Source: JBHGXV01 sp041920505 (GTDB taxonomy: Bacteria; Bacillota; Bacilli; Brevibacillales; Brevibacillaceae). From it: 64,000 bases of DNA. A program made the position numbers and the translations under genes. The stretch spans positions 6,530 through 70,529 of the forward strand of contig JBHGXV010000066.1 of assembly GCA_041920505.1 (NCBI GenBank), in the 5' to 3' direction. Positions 1-8,623 of the stretch are shown here, piece after piece (position 1 is the stretch's first letter; the number at the start of each line of letters is the position of its first letter). A model generated the notes under the pieces. The model was not told the DNA's origin. It searched no databases and was given only the letters and a program-made list of their open reading frames with translations.

Positions 1-1
1 C

Positions 2-1024
2 CGGGACCGCCTGCAGGACGGGGAGGACGTGGTCGTCTGCCTCAGGCTTCGGCGCAAGGTCTGGTTTCCGCTCGGCTGGAATCTGGTGACCGAGTCGTTG
101 CCGGACAAACTGGCCGGTTTTTACGAACCGCACCGGCAACTGGTGTTTCCGTGGTTTCGCCGGGAGATCGTCATCCGCTACGTCATTCCGGCGGTTCCGC
201 GCGGGTTCTACCAGCTCGGGGAATGCACGGTGAGCGCCGGGGACTTTTTCGGGTTTATTCAGCGGACGAAAACGTTTCCGCTTCTCAACGAATTTCTGGT
301 CTACCCGTCGTACCGAAAACTTAGCGACTGGCAGACCGGCGACGGACGCATCAGCGGGAACATTCACGTCTCCCATCGCAGTTCTGACGATGTGGCCGCC
401 GTGCGCGGCGTGCGCGATTACCAGCGGGGGGATCGGCTGAGTCAAATCCACTGGCGCGCATCGGCGCGCGGGCAAGGATTGAAGACCAAGGAATTTGAGC
501 ACCAGGCGATGAACCAGATGGTGTTTTTCCTCGATGTGGAAAAGCGGGCCTACCAGCAAAAAGACCCGCAATTGTTTGAACTGGCGGTCAAGTGGACGGC
601 CAGTCTGGTCTACGACGCCAGTCGCCGCCAACACCCGTTTGGCTTCGTCTGTAAACAAAAGGACCGGATTGTCATCCCCCCCGGAAATACCCAGGCTCAT
701 TTTTTTCGCGTGTTTGACCAGTTGGCGCGGGTCACGCCGGACGGAGAGTATCCGTTTGCCCAACTACTCGGGCGGGAAGCGATGGAGTTTTTGCAAGGTT
801 CCACACTGGTCGTGATCACATCTGCGCTCGACAAACCGTTGTTGAGACAGATGCTGGAGCTGGCCGGTTCGGGCCGCAATGTGCATTTCTTCTGGATCCA
901 TCAGCGGCAGACACTTACGGACGAGGAACGGCAGGCCCTGCGGTTGCTTGCTGCGGGACGGGTCGCGTGCCGGACGGTGTTGCCGGAAGAATACGATGAA
1001 CGAAGACGGATCGGGGGTGCGTGA
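2..1024 (+). CDS. yeaD: DUF58 domain protein (YeaD-like), 5' end outside the window
   Basis: The reading frame is open from the first bases of the window, so the GTG at 29 is probably internal. DUF58 proteins usually carry two N-terminal membrane helices that would lie upstream. The visible part holds the family core: a VRxYQxGD...IHWxxSAR block at about residues 125-150 of the fragment, followed by a von Willebrand A-like fold with a DVE segment. Its cellular role is not established; the gene usually sits between a MoxR ATPase and a transglutaminase, as the next gene here shows. The order DUF58, transglutaminase, guaA matches yeaD-yebA-guaA of B. subtilis. The stop lies 1 nt before the chosen start of the next gene. 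Confidence 0.85.
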   Translation, partial: RDRLQDGEDVVVCLRLRRKVWFPLGWNLVTESLPDKLAGFYEPHRQLVFPWFRREIVIRYVIPAVPRGFYQLGECTVSAGDFFGFIQRTKTFPLLNEFLVYPSYRKLSDWQTGDGRISGNIHVSHRSSDDVAAVRGVRDYQRGDRLSQIHWRASARGQGLKTKEFEHQAMNQMVFFLDVEKRAYQQKDPQLFELAVKWTASLVYDASRRQHPFGFVCKQKDRIVIPPGNTQAHFFRVFDQLARVTPDGEYPFAQLLGREAMEFLQGSTLVVITSALDKPLLRQMLELAGSGRNVHFFWIHQRQTLTDEERQALRLLAAGRVACRTVLPEEYDERRRIGGA

Positions 1025-1025
1025 G

Positions 1026-3278
1026 ATGGGCATTCAGGTATTCCGCCGCGTCCGGCTGCTGGACGGGCTCGCCGCCGGTTGCCTGTTCCTGCTGTTGCGC
1101 GAGTGGCTGTTGCCTCTTCCGGCGCTGACCGATACCGCTGACATACGTGTGTTTTTATCCATTTGCGCCGGTGTGCTGCTGCTTGACCTGCTGCTCGCCT
1201 GGCGGTGGCTGGCCTTTCTCCTCAAGCTGGCCGGGGTGTTGTGGCTGTTGCATGACGCCTTCTTCGCCACTCCGTTGTTTGACGCGTCCTGGATCGGCGA
1301 GATGATGGCGCGGCTTCGGCATGACGTGCCGTATGTGTTGGAGCAGAACTGGCTGGCCATGTCGCTGATCTCCCGCAATCTGCTGTTTGACCTGATGCTT
1401 GTCGCGCTGGGCTCCCTGTTGTCCTACCTGGTGCTGGAACAGCGGCAAGGATTGTGGTTTGTCTTTTTGACAGAGGTGTATCTGGCGACGCTGGACACAT
1501 TTTTGCCGTACGACGCCGATGGGGGGATCATACGCTCGTTGATCGCCGGTTTCCTGCTGCTCGCCATCCTGCATCTGCGGCACATGGAGAAGCTGGTCTT
1601 CGGTCAACGGCGAAACCGTCTCGCCTACGGGAAGTCGCTGGTCGCGGCGGTGATGGTGATCGCCCTGTCGGTGGGCATCGCTTATGGCGCTCCCAAGCAG
1701 GCGGCCAGTTGGCCTGATCCCATCGCCTACTTCACCGGCAAGCAAGGCGCAACACCCCCCTCGGTGAAAAAAGTGGGCTACGACGGTGACGACACGTCGC
1801 TTGGCGGACCGTTTCAGCAGGACGAGGGGCTGGTTTTTGTCGCCAAGACAAACGAGTCTTATTACTGGCGAGGCGACGCCAAGGACCAGTACACCGGGAA
1901 GGGCTGGAAGCGCTCGGCTTTCCGACCCGAAGGGATTTCCGCTCCGGTCGACTATGTCTGGAGAGACATGTTGTTTCACGGACTGGAGACGAAACAGGTG
2001 AAGGCTGCGCTGCGATTCCAGGAAACCGAGCGCTACCCGCTGATCTTTTATCCGGGCCAGTTGAAACGGCTGACCGCTTATACGCCGGACAACGCGACGA
2101 TCCTCTACAACCCGGTTGATCAGCACCTGGAAACGCACGACGGCACGGTTGCCGTGTCCATTCCCAAGCGGGGAGGTCAGGCTTCCGCCGGGTCGGATGT
2201 TGCGATCGTGATCAATCCGACGCTCGTTCCGATGCGGTCGTATCAACTGGTGGCAGAGGTGCCGGTAATCAGCGAAAAGAAGCTGACCGAAGCGGGGGAC
2301 GCGTATCCGCAGGAGATCCGCGAGCGCTACCTCAATCTGCCGAAAGATTTGCCGCCGCGCATCGCCGAGCTGGCCCGGGAGATCACCGTAGGCCGCAAGT
2401 CGGCGTACGAAAAGGCGCGGGCGGTCGAAGCCTACCTGCGCTACAGCGGCAACTATCACTACGAAATGAAAGACGTGCCCATGCCGAAGCCGGAGCAAGA
2501 TTTCGTGGATCAGTTCCTGTTTGAGACCCATCGCGGGTACTGCGACCACTTTTCCACGGCGATGGCCGTGATGCTGCGGACGCTCGGGATTCCGACGCGG
2601 TGGGTAAAAGGGTTCGCGCCCGGCACGGAAATGGGGACGGACGAAGCGGGGAACAAGATCATCGAGGTGCGCAACAAGGATGCCCACTCCTGGGTAGAGG
2701 TGTATTTCCCCGGATACGGCTGGATTCCGTTCGAGCCGACGGCCACGTTTACCTCGCCGGTGCGGGTGGAAAATGATCTGGTGAACAGCACTGCGGAGCA
2801 ACCCAACGTGCCGGCGACGATTCAACCGCAACAGCCGAAGGATGACGGCGACGGACGGATCAATCGGGCGGAGCAGGACGAGGCAGAATCCGGCGGTCAA
2901 GCCGGCTTCTCGACCAAGACGTGGGCCGCCTTGTTCCTCGGGGCCGCCGCCGTGCTGGCGTTGCTCTGGAAGTATCGCGGCCATCTGTGGATGTGGTGGT
3001 GGAAACGCCGGTTGTCCGCTTTTGAGGAAACCCGCTTCACCGACAAATACGGCATGTTGTTGGTAATGTTTGAGCGGATGCTATTGCCGCGTCGGCCAGG
3101 CGAAACGTTGCGCGAGTATGTGCACAGGCTGAGCGTGCCGGGCGAAACGCGACAGGATTTGTGGTATCTCACAAAACTGTATGAGCGCATCTGTTACGGC
3201 TCAAAGGAAATAGGGGAAAAGGTGCGAAAGATGGCCGACGGGATCATCGACCGCCTGACGCGTCAACTGAAGCCTTGA
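1026..3278 (+). CDS. yebA: Transglutaminase-like membrane protein, TgpA/YebA family
   Basis: A membrane protein of about 750 residues. Several hydrophobic segments fill roughly residues 15-220. An extracytoplasmic transglutaminase core follows, with the putative catalytic Cys in HRGYCDHFSTAM (about C506), the His in NKDAHSWVEVY (about H554) and the acidic residue in WIPFEPT. Another membrane helix and a cytoplasmic tail of DUF4129 type end the protein. Substrates are unknown in Bacillales; the Pseudomonas homologue TgpA is essential. The start at 1026 has a GGGGGTG Shine-Dalgarno match 6 nt upstream. An ATG at 996, preceded by GGAAG, is an alternative and would overlap the DUF58 gene. It is probably cotranscribed with that gene. 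Confidence 0.85.
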   Translation: MGIQVFRRVRLLDGLAAGCLFLLLREWLLPLPALTDTADIRVFLSICAGVLLLDLLLAWRWLAFLLKLAGVLWLLHDAFFATPLFDASWIGEMMARLRHDVPYVLEQNWLAMSLISRNLLFDLMLVALGSLLSYLVLEQRQGLWFVFLTEVYLATLDTFLPYDADGGIIRSLIAGFLLLAILHLRHMEKLVFGQRRNRLAYGKSLVAAVMVIALSVGIAYGAPKQAASWPDPIAYFTGKQGATPPSVKKVGYDGDDTSLGGPFQQDEGLVFVAKTNESYYWRGDAKDQYTGKGWKRSAFRPEGISAPVDYVWRDMLFHGLETKQVKAALRFQETERYPLIFYPGQLKRLTAYTPDNATILYNPVDQHLETHDGTVAVSIPKRGGQASAGSDVAIVINPTLVPMRSYQLVAEVPVISEKKLTEAGDAYPQEIRERYLNLPKDLPPRIAELAREITVGRKSAYEKARAVEAYLRYSGNYHYEMKDVPMPKPEQDFVDQFLFETHRGYCDHFSTAMAVMLRTLGIPTRWVKGFAPGTEMGTDEAGNKIIEVRNKDAHSWVEVYFPGYGWIPFEPTATFTSPVRVENDLVNSTAEQPNVPATIQPQQPKDDGDGRINRAEQDEAESGGQAGFSTKTWAALFLGAAAVLALLWKYRGHLWMWWWKRRLSAFEETRFTDKYGMLLVMFERMLLPRRPGETLREYVHRLSVPGETRQDLWYLTKLYERICYGSKEIGEKVRKMADGIIDRLTRQLKP

Positions 3279-3303
3279 AGAAAGTTGTCCAGTCTGCTAG
3301 AAT
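3275..3303 (+). promoter_or_regulatory. sigma-A-like promoter of guaA
   Basis: TTGAAG (3275-3280), 17 nt, TAGAAT (3298-3303). The -35 element overlaps the stop codon of the preceding gene. Transcription would begin just before the riboswitch. Confidence 0.55.
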
Positions 3304-3322
3304 GTGCTTCGAAACGTGTTTT

Positions 3323-3389
3323 CTCGTATAATGTCAGGGATATGGCCTGAGAGTTTCTACCGTCCGACCGTAAATCGGACGACTACGAG
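3323..3389 (+). ncRNA. Guanine riboswitch aptamer upstream of guaA
   Basis: A complete purine-riboswitch aptamer. P1 is a perfect CTCGTA/TACGAG pair (3323-3328 with 3384-3389). The conserved junction and loop blocks ATAATGTCAGGGATATGGC, AGTTTCTACC and CCGTAAATCGG are present. The ligand-reading position in the GACTAC block is C, which in this family pairs with guanine, not adenine. A terminator follows, so guanine should switch guaA transcription off. Confidence 0.95.
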
Positions 3390-3427
3390 GAGAGCAGCCA
3401 GGAGTATTGTTGACGAATTCGTTGCAG

Positions 3428-3476
3428 AACCGGGCTATGCCTCCGTCATGCTTGCGGAGGGAGCCCCGGTTTTTTT
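3428..3476 (+). terminator. Riboswitch-controlled intrinsic terminator before guaA
   Basis: Hairpin with arms AACCGGGCT/CCTCCG and CGGAGG/AGCCCCGGTT followed by a run of seven T. It lies between the aptamer and the guaA ribosome site, the usual place for an OFF-type transcriptional expression platform. Confidence 0.9.
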
Positions 3477-3527
3477 GTACCCATGACGACGGGAAAACGT
3501 TTGGATGAAGAACACGAGGAGGATATC

Positions 3528-5066
3528 ATGAGCAAGCCGCAGGAAATGGTAGTCGTGATTGATTTCGGGGGACAGTACAACCAGTTGATTGCGCGGCGGG
3601 TGCGCGACCTCGGCGTGTACAGCGAATTGTTGCCGTACAACACGCCGATCGAAACGATCAAACAACTTCAGCCCAAGGGGATTATCTTCTCCGGCGGCCC
3701 GGCCAGCGTGTATGAAGAAGGGGCGCCGCAAATCGATCCGGCGATCTACGACCTGGGGATTCCGATTCTTGGCATCTGCTACGGGATGCAGATGATGGCC
3801 CATCACCTCAGTGGCAAGGTGGAGCGGGCCGGGGTGCGCGAGTACGGCAAGGCGGAAATCCGCCTGCACAACCGGCATGACCTGTACCGCGACTGGGAAG
3901 ACCAGGAGGTCGTGTGGATGAGCCACTCCGACAAGGTCGTGGAGCTGCCGGCCGGCTTTGGAGTCGACGCGGTCAGCGATGCCTGCCCGGTGGCGGCGAT
4001 CAGCCATCCAGAGCGCAAACTGTACGGCGTCCAGTTCCATCCGGAAGTGCGCCACACGGTAAAAGGCAATGAGTTTCTCGCCAACTTCCTGTTCCATATC
4101 TGCGGCTGTTCCGGCGACTGGAGCATGAGCAGCTTCATCCAGGATGAAATCCGGCGCATCCGCGAGACGGTCGGGGACAAAAAAGTGCTGTGCGCGTTGA
4201 GCGGCGGTGTCGACTCCTCTGTCGTCGCGGCTCTCATTCACCGCGCGATCGGCGATCAGCTCACCTGCATGTTCGTCGACCACGGTCTGTTGCGCAAAGG
4301 GGAAGCGGAGAGCGTGATGGAGACGTTCGTCGGCAAGTTTGAAATGAACGTCATCAAAATCGACGCGCGCAAACGCTTCCTGGACAAGCTGCGCGGCGTC
4401 ACCGATCCGGAGCAGAAGCGCAAGATTATCGGCAACGAGTTCATCTACGTGTTCGAAGAGGAAGCGGCCAAGCTGACCGACATGGAGTTCCTCGCCCAGG
4501 GAACGCTGTACACCGACATCGTCGAGAGCGGCACGGCGACGGCGCACACGATCAAGTCCCACCACAATGTCGGCGGGCTGCCGGAAAACATGAAGTTCAA
4601 ACTGATCGAGCCGCTCAAAACCTTGTTCAAGGACGAGGTGCGCAGGCTGGGAACCGAACTGGGGTTGCCGGACGAGATTGTCTGGCGTCAGCCGTTCCCG
4701 GGACCGGGTCTGGGCATTCGCGTGCTGGGCGAGGTCACCGAGGAAAAACTGGCGATCGTTCGCGAATCGGACGCCATCCTGCGCGAGGAGATCAAGAAAG
4801 CAGGACTGGATCGGGACATCTGGCAGTATTTTACCGCGCTTCCCGACATGAAGAGCGTCGGCGTGATGGGCGATGCCCGCACGTATTCCTACACGGTCGG
4901 CATCCGCGCCGTCACGTCGATCGACGGCATGACCGCCGACTGGGCGCGGATCCCGTGGGAGGTTCTGGAAAAAATATCGACCCGGATTGTCAACGAAGTG
5001 GAGAACGTCAACCGCGTCGTTTACGACATCACGTCCAAGCCGCCGGCGACAATCGAGTGGGAATAA
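3528..5066 (+). CDS. guaA: GMP synthase (glutamine-hydrolysing)
   Basis: Converts XMP to GMP using ATP and glutamine, the last step of GMP synthesis in the cytoplasm. The 512-residue protein has the standard order: a class I glutamine amidotransferase (nucleophile C84 in GICYGMQMM; His-Glu in GVQFHPEV), an ATP pyrophosphatase domain with the PP-loop SGGVDSS from about residue 225, and the C-terminal dimerisation domain ending TIEWE. The start at 3528 is preceded by a GAGGAGG site; an in-frame ATG at 3483 lacks one. The leader carries a guanine riboswitch and terminator, giving end-product control. Confidence 0.98.
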   Translation: MSKPQEMVVVIDFGGQYNQLIARRVRDLGVYSELLPYNTPIETIKQLQPKGIIFSGGPASVYEEGAPQIDPAIYDLGIPILGICYGMQMMAHHLSGKVERAGVREYGKAEIRLHNRHDLYRDWEDQEVVWMSHSDKVVELPAGFGVDAVSDACPVAAISHPERKLYGVQFHPEVRHTVKGNEFLANFLFHICGCSGDWSMSSFIQDEIRRIRETVGDKKVLCALSGGVDSSVVAALIHRAIGDQLTCMFVDHGLLRKGEAESVMETFVGKFEMNVIKIDARKRFLDKLRGVTDPEQKRKIIGNEFIYVFEEEAAKLTDMEFLAQGTLYTDIVESGTATAHTIKSHHNVGGLPENMKFKLIEPLKTLFKDEVRRLGTELGLPDEIVWRQPFPGPGLGIRVLGEVTEEKLAIVRESDAILREEIKKAGLDRDIWQYFTALPDMKSVGVMGDARTYSYTVGIRAVTSIDGMTADWARIPWEVLEKISTRIVNEVENVNRVVYDITSKPPATIEWE

Positions 5067-5092
5067 CGGATATTTAACAAAAAAAAATTATT

Positions 5093-5100
5093 AACGTTCG
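5093..5100 (+). promoter_or_regulatory. PurR-type box upstream of the pbuG promoter
   Basis: AACGTTCG, the complement of CGAACGTT, fits the CCGAACWWT-like PurR half-site of B. subtilis except for one base. It ends 9 nt before the -35 element, almost the same spacing as the box before purE. No clear partner half-site was seen. Confidence 0.4.
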
Positions 5101-5109
5101 CTTTTAGCG

Positions 5110-5138
5110 TTGACAGTCTGACAGATTCTTGCTACACT
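5110..5138 (+). promoter_or_regulatory. sigma-A promoter of the purine permease gene
   Basis: TTGACA (5110-5115), 17 nt spacer, TACACT (5133-5138). The same -35/-10 pair is used by purE. Transcription should start near 5145, giving a leader of about 230 nt. Confidence 0.75.
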
Positions 5139-5144
5139 TCACGT

Positions 5145-5333
5145 TGTGGTCAAAAAATGGATAAGGTTCGGAGATTCTTTCGGTACGCCGGTGAAATCCG
5201 GCATCCGTGGACGCCGAATGGCCTGTTTTTGGAAGGAAACGACGACGTGAGTGAAGCGGAATCATCTGTTTATCGTCTATTTCCGAACGTTCCTTCTGAA
5301 ATTCATGGCATAGGCGCACTCCTATGCCTTTTT
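5145..5333 (+). promoter_or_regulatory. Structured attenuator-like leader of the purine permease gene, unidentified
   Basis: This untranslated leader fills the 308-nt gap between guaA and the permease gene. By eye it can form a three-way junction. P1 pairs GTTCGGA (5166-5172) with TCCGAAC (5282-5288). P2 pairs TTCGG (5179-5183) with CCGAA (5214-5218) and is topped by GCCGG-TGAAAT-CCGGC (5187-5202). P3 pairs GACGA (5241-5245) with TCGTC (5273-5277). An intrinsic terminator follows P1 by about 20 nt. It lacks the conserved blocks of purine riboswitches, and I do not recognise it as any other known class. It may be a riboswitch or protein-binding attenuator; the fold is not computed. Confidence 0.45.
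5307..5333 (+). terminator. Intrinsic terminator in the permease leader
   Basis: Perfect 8-bp hairpin GGCATAGG-CGCACT-CCTATGCC followed by TTTTT. It sits between the promoter and the permease ribosome site, so it must be conditional if the permease is to be expressed from that promoter. Confidence 0.85.
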
Positions 5334-5374
5334 CATTGGGCCCGAACAATTGGTTAGTGAGGAGGAAATTCGAG

Positions 5375-6745
5375 GTGCGCAAGTACTTTGAGTTTGACAA
5401 GCTGGGTACCAATTATCGTCGCGAAACCATCGCGGGTATCACCACCTTTTTGGCGATGGCGTACATCCTGGCCGTCAACCCGTTTATCCTGAGCGGGGCC
5501 AATCTGCCGGCCGACGTCAAAATGAACTATCCGCCGTTTACCGCCGTCTTTACCGCGACCGCTCTGGCGGCTGCGATCGGCACCTTGACGATGGGCTTCC
5601 TCGGCCGCCTGCCGATTGCCCAGGCACCCGGCATGGGGCTGAACGCGTTTTTCACCTTCACGGTCGTCCTGACCATGCAGATTCCGTGGCAGCAAGCGCT
5701 GGCGGGCGTGTTTGTCTCCTGCACGATCTTTTTGTTGCTCTCGCTTACCGGGGTGCGCGAAGCGATCGTCAATGCGATTCCGCAAGGGCTGAAATACGCG
5801 ACGTCTGCGGGGATTGGCTTGTTCATCGCCTTTATCGGTCTGAAAAACGCGGGCATTATCGTCGCCAATGAGGCGACGTTCGTATCGCTCGGCCATCTCA
5901 GTTTCCACGCCGGCATGCCGCCGGAGCAGGTGTTGGCCGCGAAAAACGCGCTGTTGGCCGTATTCGGGCTGGTGGTGACCGGGATTCTGATGTCCCGCCG
6001 CGTCCACTCCGCGATTTTTATCGGCATGGCCCTAACCGCGATTGTCGGGATGATGTTCGGTCTGGTGGCGCTTCCGGAAAAACTGTTCTCCGCTCCGCCG
6101 AGTCTGGCTCCGACGTTTGGTGCCGCGTTCCAGTATCTTACCGATCCGTCGGTGATGTTTTCCGGCAAAATGCTGATCGTCATTTTCACGTTCCTGTTTG
6201 TTGACTTCTTTGACGCGACCGGCACCTTGTTGGGCGTCGCCAACCAGGCCGGTCTGTTGAAAGACGGCAAGCTGCCGCGTCCGGGTGCGGCGCTGGCGTC
6301 CGACGCGATCGCCGGGATGTGCGGCGCCATCCTCGGCACGTCCACGACGACCAGCTACATCGAGTCCGCTGCGGGGGTTGCCGCTGGCGGCCGCACCGGG
6401 TTCGCCTCCGTCGTCACCGGGGTTTTGTTCCTCTTGTCGCTGTTCATCTCGCCGATTCTGGCTGTCGTCACTCCTTCGGTTACCGCTCCGGCACTCGTCA
6501 TCGTCGGCGTGCTGATGGCGTCGCACATGACGAAAATCGCCTGGGACCAAATCGAAGAGGCGCTGCCGGCGTTCCTGACCGTGTTGATCATGCCGCTGTC
6601 GTTCAGCATCGCGTCCGGGATTGCCGCCGGATTTATCGTCTATCCGATCACCAAGCTGTTCAAGGGGCAAGGTCGCGAGGTACATCCGATGATGTACGTG
6701 CTGTTCTTCATCTTCCTCGCCTACTTCATCTGGCTGCGCGAATAG
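5375..6745 (+). CDS. pbuG: Guanine/hypoxanthine permease, NCS2 AzgA-type
   Basis: A 456-residue polytopic membrane protein that imports purine bases, probably guanine and hypoxanthine, by proton symport. Hydrophobic helices run through most of its length. Family blocks are GMGLNAFFTFTVV near the first third and ASDAIAGMCGAILGTSTTTSYIESAAG in the middle, typical of the AzgA branch. The GTG start at 5375 has GGAGG 9-10 nt upstream. Position after guaA matches pbuG in B. subtilis. Expression appears to depend on a PurR-like box and an attenuator-like leader, not the purine riboswitch found on many homologues. The exact base specificity cannot be read from sequence. Confidence 0.9.
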   Translation: MRKYFEFDKLGTNYRRETIAGITTFLAMAYILAVNPFILSGANLPADVKMNYPPFTAVFTATALAAAIGTLTMGFLGRLPIAQAPGMGLNAFFTFTVVLTMQIPWQQALAGVFVSCTIFLLLSLTGVREAIVNAIPQGLKYATSAGIGLFIAFIGLKNAGIIVANEATFVSLGHLSFHAGMPPEQVLAAKNALLAVFGLVVTGILMSRRVHSAIFIGMALTAIVGMMFGLVALPEKLFSAPPSLAPTFGAAFQYLTDPSVMFSGKMLIVIFTFLFVDFFDATGTLLGVANQAGLLKDGKLPRPGAALASDAIAGMCGAILGTSTTTSYIESAAGVAAGGRTGFASVVTGVLFLLSLFISPILAVVTPSVTAPALVIVGVLMASHMTKIAWDQIEEALPAFLTVLIMPLSFSIASGIAAGFIVYPITKLFKGQGREVHPMMYVLFFIFLAYFIWLRE

Positions 6746-6768
6746 AAATGACATATCGGTTCTCGAAA

Positions 6769-6800
6769 GGCCACGCCGGGCGTACCGGCCGTGGCTTTTT
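6769..6800 (+). terminator. Intrinsic terminator after pbuG
   Basis: GCCACG(G)CCGG-type hairpin closed by CCGGCCGTGGC and followed by TTTTTT. Confidence 0.85.
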
Positions 6801-6906
6801 TGCTTGGATACCGGGCTAGACGGGCGGCGATTTGGCAAAAATGAAAGCAAAGCACGAGCGATTCGTAATACAATGTAGGTAAATACGACAGACAAGGAAG
6901 ATGCAG

Positions 6907-8478
6907 ATGAAGCGTTGGATAGCACCTACGGTGTTGGCGCTGGCTGTCATTTTGGTACAGGTCCCCTCGGTGTTTCAGTGGCTGGCGGCGCCGTTTTTCT
7001 CCAGGGAGGAAACGCTCAACTATGTCACTTCCGCACCGCCCGTCCTGTATCGGGCCAACGTGACCGTCGACCCCGATGCGCATCGGGTCAGCGGGGAACT
7101 GTCGGTCCGGATGATCCCCAAAGACCGGCGGCACGTCTACTTTCATCTTTATCCCAACGTGTTTCGCGACGGCTCGCGAACAACGGACGCCAACTGGGGG
7201 TACATCCTGGGAAAAAACGCGGAACCGGGCGAAATCTCGCTACGCGATGTCAGCGTGCAGGGCAAGCCGGTTGCGATTGAGGTAAAGGACACCGTCGTCG
7301 ACATTCCGCTCCATGGCGAGGTGAAAGCGGACGAGGAGACGGAGGTGCACATGTCGTTCGATTTGAAGCTGCCGCACAACAACGGGCGGCTTTCCTACGA
7401 CGACCATGCGATGTGGCTGGGCAACTGGCTGCCGATTCTGGCGGTGCGCCAGACGGACGGCTGGCGGCTCGACCCGTATTATCCGATCGGCGATCCGTTT
7501 TACAGCGACGTGGCCGACTATCAGGTGACGGTCAGTTTGCCGGATTCGTATCAACTGGCCACCAGCGGGGTGGAGAGCCAGGCCCTGGTCAGCGAATCGC
7601 GTTCGACGAAGCGCAAGGAGTACGAGGTGCGCGCGTCCCGGGTCCGCGACTTCGCCATGGTCGTGATGGACAAGACCTATCAACCGCTGACGACCCGGGT
7701 GGGGCACACCTATGTGAAGACATGGGCGCAAACCGGCGACCCGGACGAGACGGTCAACCGCTTGCACGAGGCGGCGGTGGAAGCGCTCGGCTATTACAAC
7801 CGGGCGTTTGGCACCTATCCGTATCCGGAGTACGATGTGGTGAAAACGGGCGGATTTTTCGGCGGGATGGAATATCCGGGAATCGTGTTTGTCGAGAAGA
7901 CGTACTTCGACAAGCCGGTGCCGCAGGGGGCGGCGGTCGTCGCGCACGAAACCGCCCACCAGTGGTTTTACGGCCTGGTCGGCAACGACGAGGTGAACGA
8001 AGCCTGGGTGGACGAAAGTCTGGCCGACTATGCGACGATGGCTTTCCTCAAGCAGTACGATCGCAGGCTGGCGGCGGAGTATATCGCCAACCGGACGCGG
8101 CGCGGGGAAGAGGCGGCCGCCTACGCCAGACAGGGGCTGAGCGTGTGGCAACCGCTCTACCGTTTCCCCGACTGGCGAAGCTACATTGATCTCGTCTATG
8201 GGCGCGGCGCGACCATGCTGTGGAAACTGCAAGAGGTGTGGGGAGAGGATCGGGTAAATCTGGCCCTGCGCTACTACGTGCAGAAGCATTTGTACAAGCT
8301 GGCGTCCGGCGAAGACGTGATCAGCGCTTTTTCCCAGGTGGCCGGTTCCGATGCCCAACCGTACTTTGACTACTGGCTTCGGCTGGACGACACGAATCGG
8401 GAAAGCGCGGAAGCCTGGATGGGGCAGGGAAAAAACAGTACGGAGGCAAATACGAATAATCTAACTCCTATAAAATAG
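6907..8478 (+). CDS. M1 family metallopeptidase, membrane-anchored
   Basis: A 523-residue zinc aminopeptidase of the gluzincin M1 family. The N-terminus has one hydrophobic stretch (about residues 5-22), probably a signal anchor placing the enzyme outside the membrane. The zinc site is HETAHQW (H347, E348, H351) with the third ligand E370 in NEAWVDES, spaced as in the family. The exopeptidase motif appears as FGGMEYPG, with Y-P where classical M1 enzymes have E-N. The ATG at 6907 is preferred because AAGGAAG lies 6 nt upstream; an in-frame ATG at 6901 directly abuts that site. No terminator follows, so transcripts may enter the purE leader. Confidence 0.85.
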   Translation: MKRWIAPTVLALAVILVQVPSVFQWLAAPFFSREETLNYVTSAPPVLYRANVTVDPDAHRVSGELSVRMIPKDRRHVYFHLYPNVFRDGSRTTDANWGYILGKNAEPGEISLRDVSVQGKPVAIEVKDTVVDIPLHGEVKADEETEVHMSFDLKLPHNNGRLSYDDHAMWLGNWLPILAVRQTDGWRLDPYYPIGDPFYSDVADYQVTVSLPDSYQLATSGVESQALVSESRSTKRKEYEVRASRVRDFAMVVMDKTYQPLTTRVGHTYVKTWAQTGDPDETVNRLHEAAVEALGYYNRAFGTYPYPEYDVVKTGGFFGGMEYPGIVFVEKTYFDKPVPQGAAVVAHETAHQWFYGLVGNDEVNEAWVDESLADYATMAFLKQYDRRLAAEYIANRTRRGEEAAAYARQGLSVWQPLYRFPDWRSYIDLVYGRGATMLWKLQEVWGEDRVNLALRYYVQKHLYKLASGEDVISAFSQVAGSDAQPYFDYWLRLDDTNRESAEAWMGQGKNSTEANTNNLTPIK

Positions 8479-8487
8479 ATTGTTCGG
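8479..8487 (+). promoter_or_regulatory. PurR-type box upstream of purE
   Basis: ATTGTTCGG, exact complement of CCGAACAAT, matches the CCGAACWWT core of the B. subtilis PurR box. It ends 8 nt before the -35 element and starts immediately after the preceding stop codon. Confidence 0.55.
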
Positions 8488-8495
8488 GAATAAGG

Positions 8496-8525
8496 TTGAC
8501 AGCCTGTTCTTTTCCCTGCTACACT
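8496..8525 (+). promoter_or_regulatory. sigma-A promoter of purEKB
   Basis: TTGACA (8496-8501), 18 nt, TACACT (8520-8525). Both hexamers are identical to those of the pbuG promoter. Confidence 0.75.
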
Positions 8526-8556
8526 GATAGCGAATCGATAAGCTTTACGGATGAAT

Positions 8557-8596
8557 GGCCCGGCGGCAGGACGGAGACTCCCTGTCGTTTTGGGCC
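8557..8596 (+). promoter_or_regulatory. Hairpin in the purE leader
   Basis: GGCCC (8557-8561) pairs with GGGCC (8592-8596), enclosing a second stem of GGCAGG with CCTGTC. A short GTTTT follows the inner stem. It could be an attenuator or simply a leader fold. No purine riboswitch is present here, unlike the purE leader of B. subtilis. Confidence 0.35.
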
Positions 8597-8623
8597 TTCT
8601 TGAACGAATGCGGAAAGGGGAAG

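Noticed and set aside
2714..2754. Loss of the catalytic Asp in the transglutaminase (Glu in PFEPT)
   Set aside because: PFEPT is common in active bacterial transglutaminase-like proteins, so it is not evidence of inactivation.
5179..5218. Resemblance of the pbuG leader to a cobalamin or FMN riboswitch because of GGTGAAATCC
   Set aside because: Only the short GGTGAAA-type hairpin is shared. The B12 box, the GCCACTG block and the other RFN helices are absent.
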